Source: Desulfofundulus thermobenzoicus | Lineage (GTDB): Bacteria > Bacillota > Desulfotomaculia > Desulfotomaculales > Desulfovirgulaceae | Assembly: GCF_009428905.1 (NCBI RefSeq) | Contig: NZ_WHYR01000015.1 | Coordinates: 1 to 64,000 of the forward strand | Length of the DNA stretch: 64,000 bases | Direction of reading: 5' to 3' | Shown: piece after piece, positions 1-11,481 of the stretch | Numbering within the stretch: the stretch's first letter is position 1 | Layout of the letters: each line of letters opens with the position of its first letter | Notes under the pieces: model-generated | The model's database searches: none | The model's input: only the letters and a program-made list of their open reading frames with translations | Told to the model about the DNA's origin: nothing | Translations under genes and position numbers: made by a program

Positions 1-1
1 C

Positions 2-205
2 ACCGGCAAAACGGCGGCCACACCCGCCCGCCCGGCCAGGCTCTATTCCTTCAACCCCGGGGACCGGGTACGCCACCGCAAATGGGGCCAGGGGACGGTG
101 GTTGGGGTGCGGGGGCAGGGTGAAAACACCGAACTGCAGGTGGAATTCCCCGACCTGGGCACCAGGGTCCTGCTGGCCCGTTATGCGCCGCTGGAACGGC
201 TTTAG
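2..205 (+). CDS. pcrA: ATP-dependent DNA helicase PcrA/UvrD, C-terminal end (partial)
   Basis: This is the last 67 residues of a gene that begins before the window; it ends at a TAG at 203-205. The reading frame contains GDRVRHRKWGQGTVVGV followed by LQVEFPDLGTRVLL, the small Tudor-like fold that closes PcrA/UvrD superfamily 1 helicases in Firmicutes and contacts RNA polymerase in the known proteins. The helicase motifs lie outside the window, so the family call rests on this C-terminal signature and on the neighbourhood, since pcrA next to ligA is the common order in Gram-positive bacteria. PcrA unwinds DNA in excision repair and removes RecA filaments. Confidence 0.75.
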   Translation, partial: TGKTAATPARPARLYSFNPGDRVRHRKWGQGTVVGVRGQGENTELQVEFPDLGTRVLLARYAPLERL

Positions 206-257
206 CCGTGTCTCAATAGCGGTCTTTACGGCAATACTAATAACGAGGGGATGATTC

Positions 258-3195
<2,938 letters not shown>

Positions 3196-3270
3196 AAGGG
3201 GCAAAAGTTGCAAGGCTTGATCAGTAGCGCTATAATGTTGTCAGTTTTTGATCTGAAGGAAGGTGCTGGC

Positions 3271-3552
3271 ATGATTACCATCAAGGATGTGGAACACGTG
3301 GCCCTGCTGGCCAGGCTGGAACTGAGCGACGAAGAAAAGAAAATGTACACCGGGCAGCTCAACGCCATCCTGGAATACGCCCGCATGCTCAACGAACTGG
3401 ATACCGACCACATACCGCCCACTGCCCACGTGCTGCCTTTGAAAAACGTCTGGCGGGAAGACCAGGTGGGCAAACACATGCCCCCGGAAGAAGTGCTGGC
3501 CAACGCCCCGGACCGGGAGGGCCAGTTTTTCAAAGTACCGCGGATTGTGTAA
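3271..3552 (+). CDS. gatC: Asp-tRNA(Asn)/Glu-tRNA(Gln) amidotransferase subunit C
   Basis: The protein has 93 residues and the typical GatC opening, [21 protein letters not shown], a small subunit that wraps around GatA and stabilises the GatCAB complex. The ATG at 3271 was chosen over an upstream in-frame start at 3208 because a ribosome site (AAGGAAGGTG, from 3257) lies just before it and because GatC proteins begin at this point. gatA follows, and the end of gatC covers the gatA ribosome site. GatCAB converts mischarged Glu-tRNA(Gln) and Asp-tRNA(Asn) to the amidated forms, implying the cell lacks one or both of GlnRS and AsnRS. Confidence 0.95.
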   Translation: MITIKDVEHVALLARLELSDEEKKMYTGQLNAILEYARMLNELDTDHIPPTAHVLPLKNVWREDQVGKHMPPEEVLANAPDREGQFFKVPRIV

Positions 3553-3565
3553 GGAGGGGAATTTT

Positions 3566-5038
3566 TTGGATCTGCACTACCTGACCGCCCATGAACTGGG
3601 TGATCTGCTGCGTAAAAAAGAGATCAGCGCCGAAGAAATAACCCGCGCCGTCTTTAACCGCATCGACCGGGTGGAAGAAAGGGTAAAAGCTTACGTAACC
3701 CTGACCCGGGAGCAGGCCCTGGAGCAGGCCCGGGCCGTGGACAAAAAAATGGCCGCCGGGGAGGAACTCCCCCCCCTGGCCGGCATACCGGTGGCCATCA
3801 AGGACAACATGTGCACCCGGGGCGTGCGCACCACCTGCTCTTCGAAAATACTTTACAACTTCATCCCCCCGTACAACGCCACGGTGGTGGACAAGCTGCA
3901 GGCCGCCGGCACCGTCATGGTGGGCAAGACCAACCTGGACGAATTTGCCATGGGCTCCTCCACGGAAAACTCGGGTTTATTCACCACCGCCAACCCCTGG
4001 GACCTGGAGCGGGTACCGGGCGGCTCCAGCGGCGGCTCGGCGGCCGCCGTGGCCGCCGGGGAAGCGGTGGTGGCCCTGGGTTCGGACACAGGGGGTTCCA
4101 TCCGCCAGCCGGCCGCCCTCTGCGGCGTGGTGGGCATGAAACCCACCTACGGCGCCGTCTCCCGTTACGGGCTGGTGGCCTTTGCCTCATCCCTGGACCA
4201 GATCGGCCCCTTTTCCCGGGACGTTACCGATTGCGCCCTGATGCTAAACGCCATCTGCGGCCACGACCCCCTGGATTCCACCTCGGCCCCGGGGGAGGTC
4301 CCCGACTACACCACCTTTTTAAGAGACGACGTCAGGGGCCTGAAGATGGGAGTGCCCGCGGAATACCTGGGCGAGGGTATTGATCCCGCCGTCAAAGAGA
4401 TCATCCGGCAGGCCATAAACCTGCTGGCCTCCCTGGGGGCGGAAATTGAGGAGACCACCCTGCCCCACAGCCGTTACGCCCTGCCCACCTATTACCTGAT
4501 CGCCCCGGCGGAGGCCAGCTCCAACCTGGCCCGCTACGACGGGGTGCGCTACGGCTACCGGGCCTTTGAGGCGGAAGATGTGGTGGACATGTTTATGAAA
4601 ACCCGCAGCCAGGGGTTCGGCCCGGAGGTGAAAAGGCGCATCATGCTGGGCACCTACGCCCTGTCCGCCGGTTACTACGACGCCTACTACCTGAAGGCCC
4701 TGAAGGTGCGCACATTGATCAAGCAGGACTTTGACCGGGCCTTTGAGCGTTTTGACGTGCTCCTGGCCCCCACGTCCCCGTCGCCGGCCTTCAAGCGGGG
4801 GGAAAAAACAGACGACCCGCTGCAGATGTATATGTCCGACATCTGCACCCTGGCCGTGAACCTGGCCGGCATCCCGGGCCTGTCCATTCCGGCCGGCTTT
4901 GTGGAGGGGCTGCCCGTGGGCCTGCAGTTGATGGGCAAGCCCTTCGGGGAGGGCACCCTGTTACAGGTGGCCTACACCTTTGAACAGCACACCGACCATC
5001 ACCGGCGCCGGCCGTCTTTAGAAGGGGGTGAGCAATAG
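3566..5038 (+). CDS. gatA: Asp/Glu-tRNA amidotransferase subunit A (amidase)
   Basis: This is the glutaminase/amidase-signature subunit, 490 residues, which releases ammonia from glutamine for GatB. A TTG at 3566 is preceded by AAGGAGGGG at 3551-3559. With this start the Ser-cisSer-Lys catalytic triad falls at K79 (IPVAIKDN), S154 (GGSSGGS) and S178 ([11 protein letters not shown]), the same numbering as in well studied GatA proteins, which supports the TTG over an earlier in-frame start at 3545. The stop codon overlaps the gatB start by one base, indicating translational coupling. Confidence 0.97.
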   Translation: MDLHYLTAHELGDLLRKKEISAEEITRAVFNRIDRVEERVKAYVTLTREQALEQARAVDKKMAAGEELPPLAGIPVAIKDNMCTRGVRTTCSSKILYNFIPPYNATVVDKLQAAGTVMVGKTNLDEFAMGSSTENSGLFTTANPWDLERVPGGSSGGSAAAVAAGEAVVALGSDTGGSIRQPAALCGVVGMKPTYGAVSRYGLVAFASSLDQIGPFSRDVTDCALMLNAICGHDPLDSTSAPGEVPDYTTFLRDDVRGLKMGVPAEYLGEGIDPAVKEIIRQAINLLASLGAEIEETTLPHSRYALPTYYLIAPAEASSNLARYDGVRYGYRAFEAEDVVDMFMKTRSQGFGPEVKRRIMLGTYALSAGYYDAYYLKALKVRTLIKQDFDRAFERFDVLLAPTSPSPAFKRGEKTDDPLQMYMSDICTLAVNLAGIPGLSIPAGFVEGLPVGLQLMGKPFGEGTLLQVAYTFEQHTDHHRRRPSLEGGEQ

Positions 5039-6474
5039 TGGCTGCATACGAAACCATCATCGGCCTGGAAGTGCATGTGGAATTAAAAACCAGAACCAAG
5101 ATCTTCTGCCCCTCATCAACAGAATTCGGCGGCGACCCCAACTCCCACGTCTGCCCGGTCTGCCTGGGATTGCCCGGTGTACTGCCCGTGCTCAATAAAA
5201 AGGTGCTGGAATACGCCATCCGGGCTGCCCTGGCTTTAAATTGTGAGATCGCGGAATACTCCAAGTTCGACCGGAAAAATTATTACTACCCCGATCTACC
5301 GAAAAACTACCAGATATCCCAGTACGACCTGCCCCTGGCCAGAAACGGCCACCTGGACATTGAAGTGGACGGCCGGACCAAACGCATCGGCATCACCCGG
5401 GTACACATGGAAGAAGACGCGGGCAAGCTGGTGCACCAGGGCACCATCGCCACCACGCCCTATTCCCTGGTGGACTACAACCGTACCGGCGTACCCCTGA
5501 TTGAAATAGTCTCCGAACCGGATATGCGCTCCCCGGAGGAGGCCCGGGCCTACCTGGAAAAGCTCAAAGCCATCATCCAGTACACCGGCGTCTCCGACTG
5601 CAGGATGGAAGAGGGTTCCCTGCGCTGCGACGCCAACGTTTCGGTACGTCCCGCCGGAAGCACGGCATTCGGCACCAAAACGGAAATCAAAAATATGAAC
5701 TCCTTCAAGGCCCTGCAGCGGGCGCTGGCCTACGAGGTGGAGCGCCAGATTGCCGTGCTGGAGGAAGGGGGGCGGATCATCCAGGAAACCCGCACCTGGG
5801 ATGAGAACAAGGGGGTCACCCTGTCCATGCGCAGCAAGGAGGAGGCCCACGACTACCGCTATTTCCCGGAGCCGGACCTGGTACCCCTGGTCATCGACCG
5901 GCGGTGGGTGGAGGAAATTAAAAAGAGCCTGCCGGAGCTGCCGGACCAGCGGCGCAACCGCTATATCAAGCGCTACGACCTGCCGCCCTACGACGCCTCG
6001 GTGCTCACCGCCTCCAGGGAGATGGCCGATTACTTCGAAGAATGCGTGGCCCTTTATCCCAACGCCAAGGCCGTGAGCAACTGGATGATGGGGGACCTCT
6101 CCCGCCTGCTGAATGCTCATAGTATGGAAATTACGGAATGCCGGATCTCACCCCGGCAATTTACCGGTATGCTAAAACTAATGGACAGGGGAACCATCAG
6201 CGGCAAAATAGCCAAAACCGTCTTTGAAGAAATGTTTGCCACCGGCAAGGACCCGGAGCAGATTGTTCAGGAAAAGGGCCTGGTGCAGATTACCGATGAG
6301 GGAGCCATTGCGGCCATAGTGGAGGAAGTGCTGGCCAACAATCCCGGGGTGGTGGAGGACTACCGCAAGGGCAAAGACAAGGCCCTGGGCTTTTTAGTAG
6401 GCCAGGTGATGAAGGCCACCCGGGGTAAGGCCAACCCGGAGCTGGTAAACCGGCTGCTCAAGGAGAGGCTTTAA
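5038..6474 (+). CDS. gatB: Asp/Glu-tRNA amidotransferase subunit B
   Basis: The 478-residue protein starts with the GatB signature [18 protein letters not shown] and has the paired cysteines CPVC near residues 36-45 seen in zinc-binding GatB proteins. The N-terminal kinase-like domain phosphorylates and amidates the misacylated tRNA; the C-terminal part, from about residue 330, is the YqeY-like tail that binds the tRNA elbow. The GTG start at 5038 shares its first base with the gatA stop. No strong terminator follows; the nested palindrome at 6497-6553 begins 22 bases after the stop. Confidence 0.97.
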   Translation: MAAYETIIGLEVHVELKTRTKIFCPSSTEFGGDPNSHVCPVCLGLPGVLPVLNKKVLEYAIRAALALNCEIAEYSKFDRKNYYYPDLPKNYQISQYDLPLARNGHLDIEVDGRTKRIGITRVHMEEDAGKLVHQGTIATTPYSLVDYNRTGVPLIEIVSEPDMRSPEEARAYLEKLKAIIQYTGVSDCRMEEGSLRCDANVSVRPAGSTAFGTKTEIKNMNSFKALQRALAYEVERQIAVLEEGGRIIQETRTWDENKGVTLSMRSKEEAHDYRYFPEPDLVPLVIDRRWVEEIKKSLPELPDQRRNRYIKRYDLPPYDASVLTASREMADYFEECVALYPNAKAVSNWMMGDLSRLLNAHSMEITECRISPRQFTGMLKLMDRGTISGKIAKTVFEEMFATGKDPEQIVQEKGLVQITDEGAIAAIVEEVLANNPGVVEDYRKGKDKALGFLVGQVMKATRGKANPELVNRLLKERL

Positions 6475-6496
6475 AAGAAGTGAGAGGTGAGAGTTT

Positions 6497-6553
6497 GGAT
6501 GTGAGATTAAGAAGGCTTTGGCAAAAGCCAAAGCCAACATTAATCTCACATCC
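6497..6553. repeat. Nested perfect palindrome (possible mobile repeat or terminator)
   Basis: Outer arms of 14 bases (GGATGTGAGATTAA at 6497-6510 and its exact complement at 6540-6553) enclose an inner nine-base stem (GGCTTTGGC at 6514-6522 and GCCAAAGCC at 6527-6535) with an AAAA loop. On both sides the flanks carry imperfect GTGAGAGGTGAGAG-like or CTCATATCCCACATCTC-like repeats that are themselves roughly complementary. There is no T-run as in a normal terminator. The iterated GTGAGA/TCTCAC units suggest a dispersed palindromic repeat, but only this one copy is in the window. Confidence 0.6.
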
Positions 6554-6655
6554 CACTTCTCATATCCCACATCTCAAGGCGGGGGCACGGTCCGGCAACC
6601 CTATTTTATAACCACCGGTGTACTGTCATCAGGCGTAGAAAACGACTGCCAAACA

Positions 6656-7906
6656 TTATGCCTTGACACTGGTATCCGCCACCGGCACCTTGGGCGGCCT
6701 GGTCACCAGGGCCATTACCGCAGCCACCAGCAACAGAACGGCGGAAATAAGGTAGGCATTGTTATATACCTTGTACAGGTCGGCCATCCGCCCGGCGATA
6801 ATGGGACCAATGAGGGAACCGGCGCCCCAGGCGGTGAAGACCCACCCGTAGTTCACCCCGGCATGTTTCAACCCGAAGAAGTCATAGGTGGCCGACGGGA
6901 AGAGGGAAAGCAGGGAACCGTAGGCAATGCCGGTGAGAATGGCGCCGACCAGCAGGGCGCCCACCGACCGGTAGGAGGCGAACATGAACATATTGGCCGC
7001 TTGAATCAGGAATACCAGAAGCATGGTATTGGTGCGGCCCAGTTTGTCGGAGAGCCATCCGGCCAGGATCCGGCCGCCGGCGTTGGCCACGGCCAGCACG
7101 GCCACAAAGGCGAAACCCCACTTGATGCCGGCCTGAATTTCGGCAATCTTGGCCAGGTGACCGATAATCATCAAACCGGCCGACGCCGTAAAGGCATACA
7201 TCAGCCACAGCAAATAAAACTGGGGCGTGGCCAGCATTTCCGTGGGGGAAAAGTCACGCTTGGAAGCAGCCGCAGCCGCCGCCCTGGTGGCCGGTGGCTG
7301 ACCGCCCACGGGCTGGTAGCCGGAGGGAGGAAAGGACAGCACCTGGGCCAGGATTACAGTGGCAATAAGGAAAATGAGACCTTCTACATAGAAAGAGTGA
7401 ATCACACCAAAGGACTTGATAAAGGCGTTGGTCATGGGAGCGATGTATACCGAGGCCAGACCGAAGCCGGCCACCACCAGCCCGGAAATCTGCCCCTTCA
7501 TATGGGGTTTAAACCACTTGACGGCCGCCGGAGTGGGAGCGGCGTAACCAAAGCCCAGGCCGATACCAACGATTACCCCGAAGGTAATGGCCAGCACCTG
7601 GAAAGAGTTGCCGAAAAGACCCGACAGGATCAGACCGCCGCCGGCAAAGATGCCGCCAATGGTGGCCACCCAGCGGGGACCGATCTTATCCACCAGCCGC
7701 CCGGCCGGAACCATGGCAATGGCAAAGACCACACAGGCAATGGTATAGGGGATGGCCGAAGCAGTTTTACTCCAGCCCAGCTGGTTGATCAGAGCGGCGG
7801 CAAAAACGCTCCAGGTATACAAAACCCCCAGGCACAGGTTGATGCCCGTGCCGGCAAAGGTGACCGCCCAGGCCCGTCCCGCTCCAGGCTGATTGGGTAA
7901 AGACAT
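6656..7906 (-). CDS. MFS transporter, OxlT-like (oxalate/formate antiporter family)
   Basis: A 416-residue protein with about twelve hydrophobic segments. The N-terminal INLCLGVLYTWSVFAAALI and GRLVDKIGPRWV are characteristic of the OxlT / monocarboxylate branch of the major facilitator superfamily, which exchanges small organic acids. The ATG at 7906 is preceded at normal spacing by GGAGGTG (7913-7919); an upstream in-frame GTG is part of that ribosome site. The substrate cannot be read from sequence; oxalate/formate exchange is the family archetype only. It points toward gatB, and 500 bases of non-coding sequence separate it from the divergent synthase gene. Confidence 0.85.
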   Translation of the reverse strand: MSLPNQPGAGRAWAVTFAGTGINLCLGVLYTWSVFAAALINQLGWSKTASAIPYTIACVVFAIAMVPAGRLVDKIGPRWVATIGGIFAGGGLILSGLFGNSFQVLAITFGVIVGIGLGFGYAAPTPAAVKWFKPHMKGQISGLVVAGFGLASVYIAPMTNAFIKSFGVIHSFYVEGLIFLIATVILAQVLSFPPSGYQPVGGQPPATRAAAAAASKRDFSPTEMLATPQFYLLWLMYAFTASAGLMIIGHLAKIAEIQAGIKWGFAFVAVLAVANAGGRILAGWLSDKLGRTNTMLLVFLIQAANMFMFASYRSVGALLVGAILTGIAYGSLLSLFPSATYDFFGLKHAGVNYGWVFTAWGAGSLIGPIIAGRMADLYKVYNNAYLISAVLLLVAAVMALVTRPPKVPVADTSVKA

Positions 7907-7916
7907 TGAATGCACC

Positions 7917-8423
7917 TCCAGTCATAATAGTTAAGAATGATTGCACCAGCAACCTCCTATAACAGGCACCACCGGAAAAAATACCGTACCAGTAAACGAG
8001 TCCTGCAATTCTAAATATTCGGTCTCTTATGGATCCCGCTTTTGGTCAAACCCCCTTTCGCATCATTCCTGATACTATGTTTATTTTATAACTCATGCAC
8101 AAAAGAAGATATGCTTTTCCCGGCAACAGGCAGATCAACCCACCAAACGGTCGCCCCTCCGGCAAAGGGGACCGGAGTCCCGGTTAAAACCCCTATTTTC
8201 AACCGGGGACCTTTTTTCGACCACTGGGGAACCGGTAGCAACGTTCCGGCGCCGGGCAAAGGGCCTGGCAGTACCGGAAGCAGGAAGTCATTATGTGCAT
8301 AAGAAAAAGAAGGCTTTTCAGCTGACCGGTTTCATGGTATGATAAAAGCTGTACAATTTTCCCGTCGCATTATGCGAGCAAGCTTTCCATAATGAAATCC
8401 TAACCTAAGGGGTGAACCGGCAA
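7917..8423 (+). promoter_or_regulatory. Intergenic region with candidate structured leader and terminator
   Basis: No convincing gene was found here; an 86-codon frame at 8042-8302 has no family look. A seven-base pair ATGCACA (8095-8101) / TGTGCAT (8293-8299) could close a roughly 200-base structure on the plus strand. Inside it lie two similar GC-rich units, one containing CCGGCAAAGGGGACCGG and one containing CCGGGCAAAGGGCCTGG, and an intrinsic-terminator-like hairpin in which CCCGGTT pairs with AACCGGG, followed by TTTTTT near 8211-8216. This resembles an attenuated leader for the downstream synthase gene. It does not match the riboswitch classes I could recall. Confidence 0.4.
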
Positions 8424-9572
8424 ATGACGGAACAAAAGACACAGGAGAAGGACCGCAAAATCATCATCGTGGATACCACGCTGCGGGACGGTGAGCAGAC
8501 CGCGGGGGTGGTTTTCGCCAACCGGGAAAAGTTGCGTATTGCCAAATTTTTGGATGAACTGGGCGTTCACCAGATTGAAGCCGGCGTACCGGTAATGGGA
8601 GGGGACGAACAGGAAGCCATCAAGGCCATCTGCAAAGCAGGCCTGAAGGCCAGCATCATGGGCTGGAACCGTCCGGTAATCAAGGACATCGAAGCCTCCC
8701 TGGCCTGCGGAGTGGATGCCGTGGCCATTTCTATTTCCACCTCCGACATCCACATCAAATACAAGCTCCAGACCAGCCGGGAGTGGGTCCTGGAAAAGAT
8801 GGTCCAGGCGGTGGAATTTGCCAAAAAGGAAGGCATGTACATTTCGGTGAACGCCGAAGACGCCTCCCGCAGCGACATGGATTTTCTGCTGCAGTTTGCC
8901 CGGGCGGCCAAGGAGGCCGGCGCCGACCGCCTGCGTTACTGCGATACCGTGGGCATTCTGGATCCCTTCAGCACCTATGAGCGCATCAAAACCATCCTGG
9001 AAAATGTAGATCTGGATATTGAAATGCACACCCATAACGATTTCGGCATGGCCACGGCCAACGCCCTGGCCGGGGTAAGGGCCGGCGCCAACCACGTGGG
9101 GGTAACCGTCATCGGCCTGGGCGAGCGGGCCGGCAACGCCGCCCTGGAAGAAGTGGTCATGGCCTTAAAGCATCTGGCCGGCATCGACCTGGGCTTTAAA
9201 ACGGAAATGTTCCGGGAAGTGGCCGAATATGTGTCCCGGGCCTCCGGGCGGGAGCTGCCGGCGTGGAAGGCCATCGTGGGCTCCAATATGTTTGCCCACG
9301 AATCGGGCATCCATGCCGACGGGGCATTGAAAAACCCCAAAACCTACGAGGCCTTCCACCCGGAGGAAGTGGGCCTGGAGCGCCAGATCGTCATCGGCAA
9401 GCACTCCGGCACCGCCGCCTTGAAAGCCAAGTTCGCCGAATACGGCATTCATTTGAGCGAATTCCGCGCCCAGGAATTGCTGGCCAAGGTGCGTTCTTAC
9501 TGCGTATCCTTGAAACGGCCGCTTTTCGATAAGGAGCTCATGTACATCTACGAAGATTATTTCGGAAAATAG
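8424..9572 (+). CDS. NifV-like synthase (homocitrate synthase or Re-citrate synthase)
   Basis: This 382-residue DRE-TIM metallolyase-type enzyme condenses acetyl-CoA with a 2-oxo acid. It shows the DTTLRDGEQTAGVVF signature, the HTHNDFGMATANALAG metal-binding motif and the ESGIHADG region, and it lacks the long regulatory C-terminus of LeuA. Length and motifs fit NifV. No nif gene is in the window, and the next gene is an isocitrate dehydrogenase, so Re-citrate synthase, described in Clostridium kluyveri as a relative of homocitrate synthase, is a serious alternative. The ATG at 8424 follows AAGGGGTG (8408-8415); an in-frame GTG at 8412 lies within that site. Confidence 0.85.
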   Translation: MTEQKTQEKDRKIIIVDTTLRDGEQTAGVVFANREKLRIAKFLDELGVHQIEAGVPVMGGDEQEAIKAICKAGLKASIMGWNRPVIKDIEASLACGVDAVAISISTSDIHIKYKLQTSREWVLEKMVQAVEFAKKEGMYISVNAEDASRSDMDFLLQFARAAKEAGADRLRYCDTVGILDPFSTYERIKTILENVDLDIEMHTHNDFGMATANALAGVRAGANHVGVTVIGLGERAGNAALEEVVMALKHLAGIDLGFKTEMFREVAEYVSRASGRELPAWKAIVGSNMFAHESGIHADGALKNPKTYEAFHPEEVGLERQIVIGKHSGTAALKAKFAEYGIHLSEFRAQELLAKVRSYCVSLKRPLFDKELMYIYEDYFGK

Positions 9573-9588
9573 GCAGTCATCCCAGGCG

Positions 9589-9630
9589 GGCCGCCCCGCG
9601 GCAACCGGCGGCTGCCCGGACGGGGCGGCC
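9589..9630. other. GC-rich hairpin between synthase and isocitrate dehydrogenase
   Basis: Ten-base perfect arms, GGCCGCCCCG at 9589-9598 and CGGGGCGGCC at 9621-9630, enclose a GC-rich loop that can itself pair. There is no T-run, so a processing or mRNA-stability role between the two co-directional genes is more likely than termination. Confidence 0.5.
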
Positions 9631-9695
9631 ATAGAGCAGGCCTGCTGAATAACCCTTTGGTTTTAACAACTGTAAACAATCAGGAGGAAGCTGTG

Positions 9696-10706
9696 GTGGC
9701 ACATAAAGTAACTCTCATCCCCGGCGACGGTGTGGGCCCGGAAATAGCCCTGGCCGCCCGCCGGGTCATCGACGCCAGCGGCGCACCCGTTGAATGGGAA
9801 GTGGTGGAGGCCGGGGAAGCCCTGATCCCCGCATACGGCACTCCCCTGCCTGAACCCGTGCTGGAATCCATCCGCCGGAACCGGGTGGCCCTGAAGGGTC
9901 CCATCACCACCCCCGTGGGCGGGGGTTTTCGCAGCGTGAACGTAACCCTGCGCCAGGAACTGAATCTCTTTGCCAATGTGCGCCCGGCCCGCACCCTGCC
10001 GGGGGTGGCCACCCGCTACCAGAACGTGGACCTGGTGGTGGTGCGGGAAAACACCGAAGATCTTTATGCGGGCATCGAGCACCGGGTAGGGCGGGACGCC
10101 GCCGAAAGCATCAAGATCATCACCCGGGAAGCCTCGGAGCGCATCGTACGCTTTGCCTTCGACCTGGCCCGTAAACAAAATCGCCGGAAGGTCACCGCCG
10201 TGCACAAGGCCAATATAATGAAACTCTCCGACGGCCTGTTTCTGGAATGCGCCCGGAAGGTGGCTGAAGAATACCCGGACATCGCCTTTGAAGATATGAT
10301 CGTGGACGCCATGTGCATGAAGCTGGTCCAGAGCCCGGAAAATTACGATGTACTGGTGCTGCCCAACCTGTACGGGGACATTGTCAGCGATCTTTGCGCC
10401 GGGCTGGTGGGCGGCCTGGGCGTGGCCCCCGGCGCCAACATCGGCCTGGAAGCGGCGGTTTTTGAACCGGTCCACGGCAGCGCTCCCAAGCACGCCGGCA
10501 AAAACCGCATCAACCCCCTGGCCATGATCCTTTCGGGAATAATGATGCTGCAGCACCTGGGTGAGGAAGGGGCGGCCGGTCGCATCCAGGAAGCGGTGGT
10601 GACCGTCCTGCAGGAAGGGAAAGCATTGACCTACGACCTGGGCGGCAGCGCCGGTACCAGTGACATGGCCGACGCCATAATTGAAAAAATGAATTCGCTA
10701 CCATAG
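9696..10706 (+). CDS. NAD-type isocitrate dehydrogenase (isocitrate/isopropylmalate DH family)
   Basis: A 336-residue beta-decarboxylating dehydrogenase starting [16 protein letters not shown]. The substrate loop reads [18 protein letters not shown] and is followed by [17 protein letters not shown], the pattern of NAD-dependent isocitrate dehydrogenases rather than of isopropylmalate or homoisocitrate enzymes. It would convert isocitrate to 2-oxoglutarate. AGGAGG at 9682-9687 precedes two GTG codons, 9693 and 9696; the second gives the usual N-terminus. Its position directly behind the NifV-like synthase suggests a short route from oxaloacetate toward glutamate. Homoisocitrate dehydrogenase is the main alternative. 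Confidence 0.85.
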   Translation: MAHKVTLIPGDGVGPEIALAARRVIDASGAPVEWEVVEAGEALIPAYGTPLPEPVLESIRRNRVALKGPITTPVGGGFRSVNVTLRQELNLFANVRPARTLPGVATRYQNVDLVVVRENTEDLYAGIEHRVGRDAAESIKIITREASERIVRFAFDLARKQNRRKVTAVHKANIMKLSDGLFLECARKVAEEYPDIAFEDMIVDAMCMKLVQSPENYDVLVLPNLYGDIVSDLCAGLVGGLGVAPGANIGLEAAVFEPVHGSAPKHAGKNRINPLAMILSGIMMLQHLGEEGAAGRIQEAVVTVLQEGKALTYDLGGSAGTSDMADAIIEKMNSLP

Positions 10707-10710
10707 GCAG

Positions 10711-10830
10711 GGTGCCGCCCGGCACTCACCGAAAAACCACTTTACCTCCCATTGTGCAGGTTTCAGTTGACAACCGGTTTTTAAGAAGTTCTTGCCTGTC
10801 AGTGAGCGCCGGGTCCAAAGGAAGGCGACC
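10711..10830 (+). repeat. Structured repeat element, copy A
   Basis: Starting five bases after the isocitrate dehydrogenase stop, GCCCGGCACTCACC (10717-10730) can pair with GTGAGCGCCGGG (10802-10813), apart from one A-C mismatch. Between them lie TTTACCTCCC and the core GCAGGTTT (10756-10763) followed by CAGTTGA. The closing arm runs into GTCCAAAG. The same arms, core, spacing and tail recur at 21711-21825. The total from first arm to tail is 104 bases here and 102 there. Orientation is set to plus because both copies lie between plus-strand genes; the true transcribed strand is unknown. Confidence 0.75.
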
Positions 10831-10867
10831 CGCGGAGCACCGGTAACCCATACGGTTTATCTCACCG

Positions 10868-10899
10868 GACCATCATTTTAAACCGATGGTCTTTTTTTT
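10868..10899 (+). terminator. Rho-independent terminator
   Basis: GACCATC at 10868-10874 pairs with GATGGTC at 10885-10891 and is followed by eight T residues. It separates the isocitrate dehydrogenase transcript and repeat copy A from the alpha-glucan genes. Confidence 0.85.
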
Positions 10900-10984
10900 G
10901 CGCATAAAACAACTACGGGGGCATAATAATAAACCTGTGGCTCCGTTTCGCCCCGATGTCTTAAACAAAATGGAGGTGATGCTT

Positions 10985-11359
10985 TTGGCCCATCCCACAA
11001 ATTTCGGCGAAGCGGAAGGAAGGATACAGTCCATGCACAGGGCCGATTTCCCCGGCGGAGTGGTGGTTGATCCCACCCCCATCACCGCCTACGACGAAAT
11101 AACGGTATTTTACAATGGCCTGCTGGCCCGAAGGGGGGCCGAAGAAGTTTTCCTGCACATTGGTTTCGGCGATGCGCAAAAATGGCATAATGTGCAGGAT
11201 CTGCGGATGTCCCGCACCGGGTGGGGATTTGTTAGAACCCTGGAAATGCCGGATGAAAGCCGCTTCAACTTCTGCTTCCGGGACAATGCCAATAACTGGG
11301 ATAATAATAACGGGCTCAACTGGAGCTATGAGATCCATAACGGCCAAATGCGGATTTAA
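10985..11359 (+). CDS. Stand-alone starch-binding-type carbohydrate module (CBM25/53-like)
   Basis: A 124-residue protein made almost entirely of one beta-sandwich domain, with ITVFYNGLLARRGAEEVFLH, a central W (KWHNVQDLRM) and the FNFCFRDNANNWDNNNG ending typical of CBM25/CBM53 starch-binding modules. There is no signal peptide and no catalytic domain, so it probably binds intracellular alpha-glucan. The TTG at 10985 sits six bases after GGAGGTG (10972-10978); an ATG at 10979 overlaps that site. It is the first gene of the alpha-glucan group and is followed by a GT4 synthase gene. Binding is inferred from the fold. Confidence 0.75.
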   Translation: MAHPTNFGEAEGRIQSMHRADFPGGVVVDPTPITAYDEITVFYNGLLARRGAEEVFLHIGFGDAQKWHNVQDLRMSRTGWGFVRTLEMPDESRFNFCFRDNANNWDNNNGLNWSYEIHNGQMRI

Positions 11360-11421
11360 TCATGAAGCGAAGGTAAATTACACTTATTCAAGATACAGTG
11401 GATGCGCATTTACCTTCCAGA

Positions 11422-11460
11422 TCCCTACCGTCAAAGCCCGGTAGGGATTTCACTTTAATT
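11422..11460 (+). promoter_or_regulatory. Hairpin in leader of the GT4 gene, possible attenuator
   Basis: CCCTACCG and CGGTAGGG form an eight-base stem at about 11422-11446, followed by a T-rich stretch (ATTTCACTTTAATTTTTCC). Just upstream, AAGGTAAAT (11370-11378) is complementary to ATTTACCTT (11408-11416), giving a second hairpin. The two could act as a weak terminator between the CBM and GT4 genes. Confidence 0.45.
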
Positions 11461-11481
11461 TTTCCATGGAGGGGATTATGT

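Noticed and set aside
6518-7900. A 460-codon plus-strand open frame opposite the MFS gene
   Set aside because: It is glycine- and histidine-rich with no domain pattern, has no ribosome site and mirrors the GC-rich third positions of the real minus-strand transporter.
8095-8300. A cyclic di-GMP, glycine, cobalamin or SAM riboswitch
   Set aside because: None of the conserved core sequences of these classes could be found in the right order.
8042-8302. An 86-codon frame in the leader of the synthase gene
   Set aside because: There is no ribosome site or recognisable domain, and it overlaps the predicted stems and terminator hairpin.
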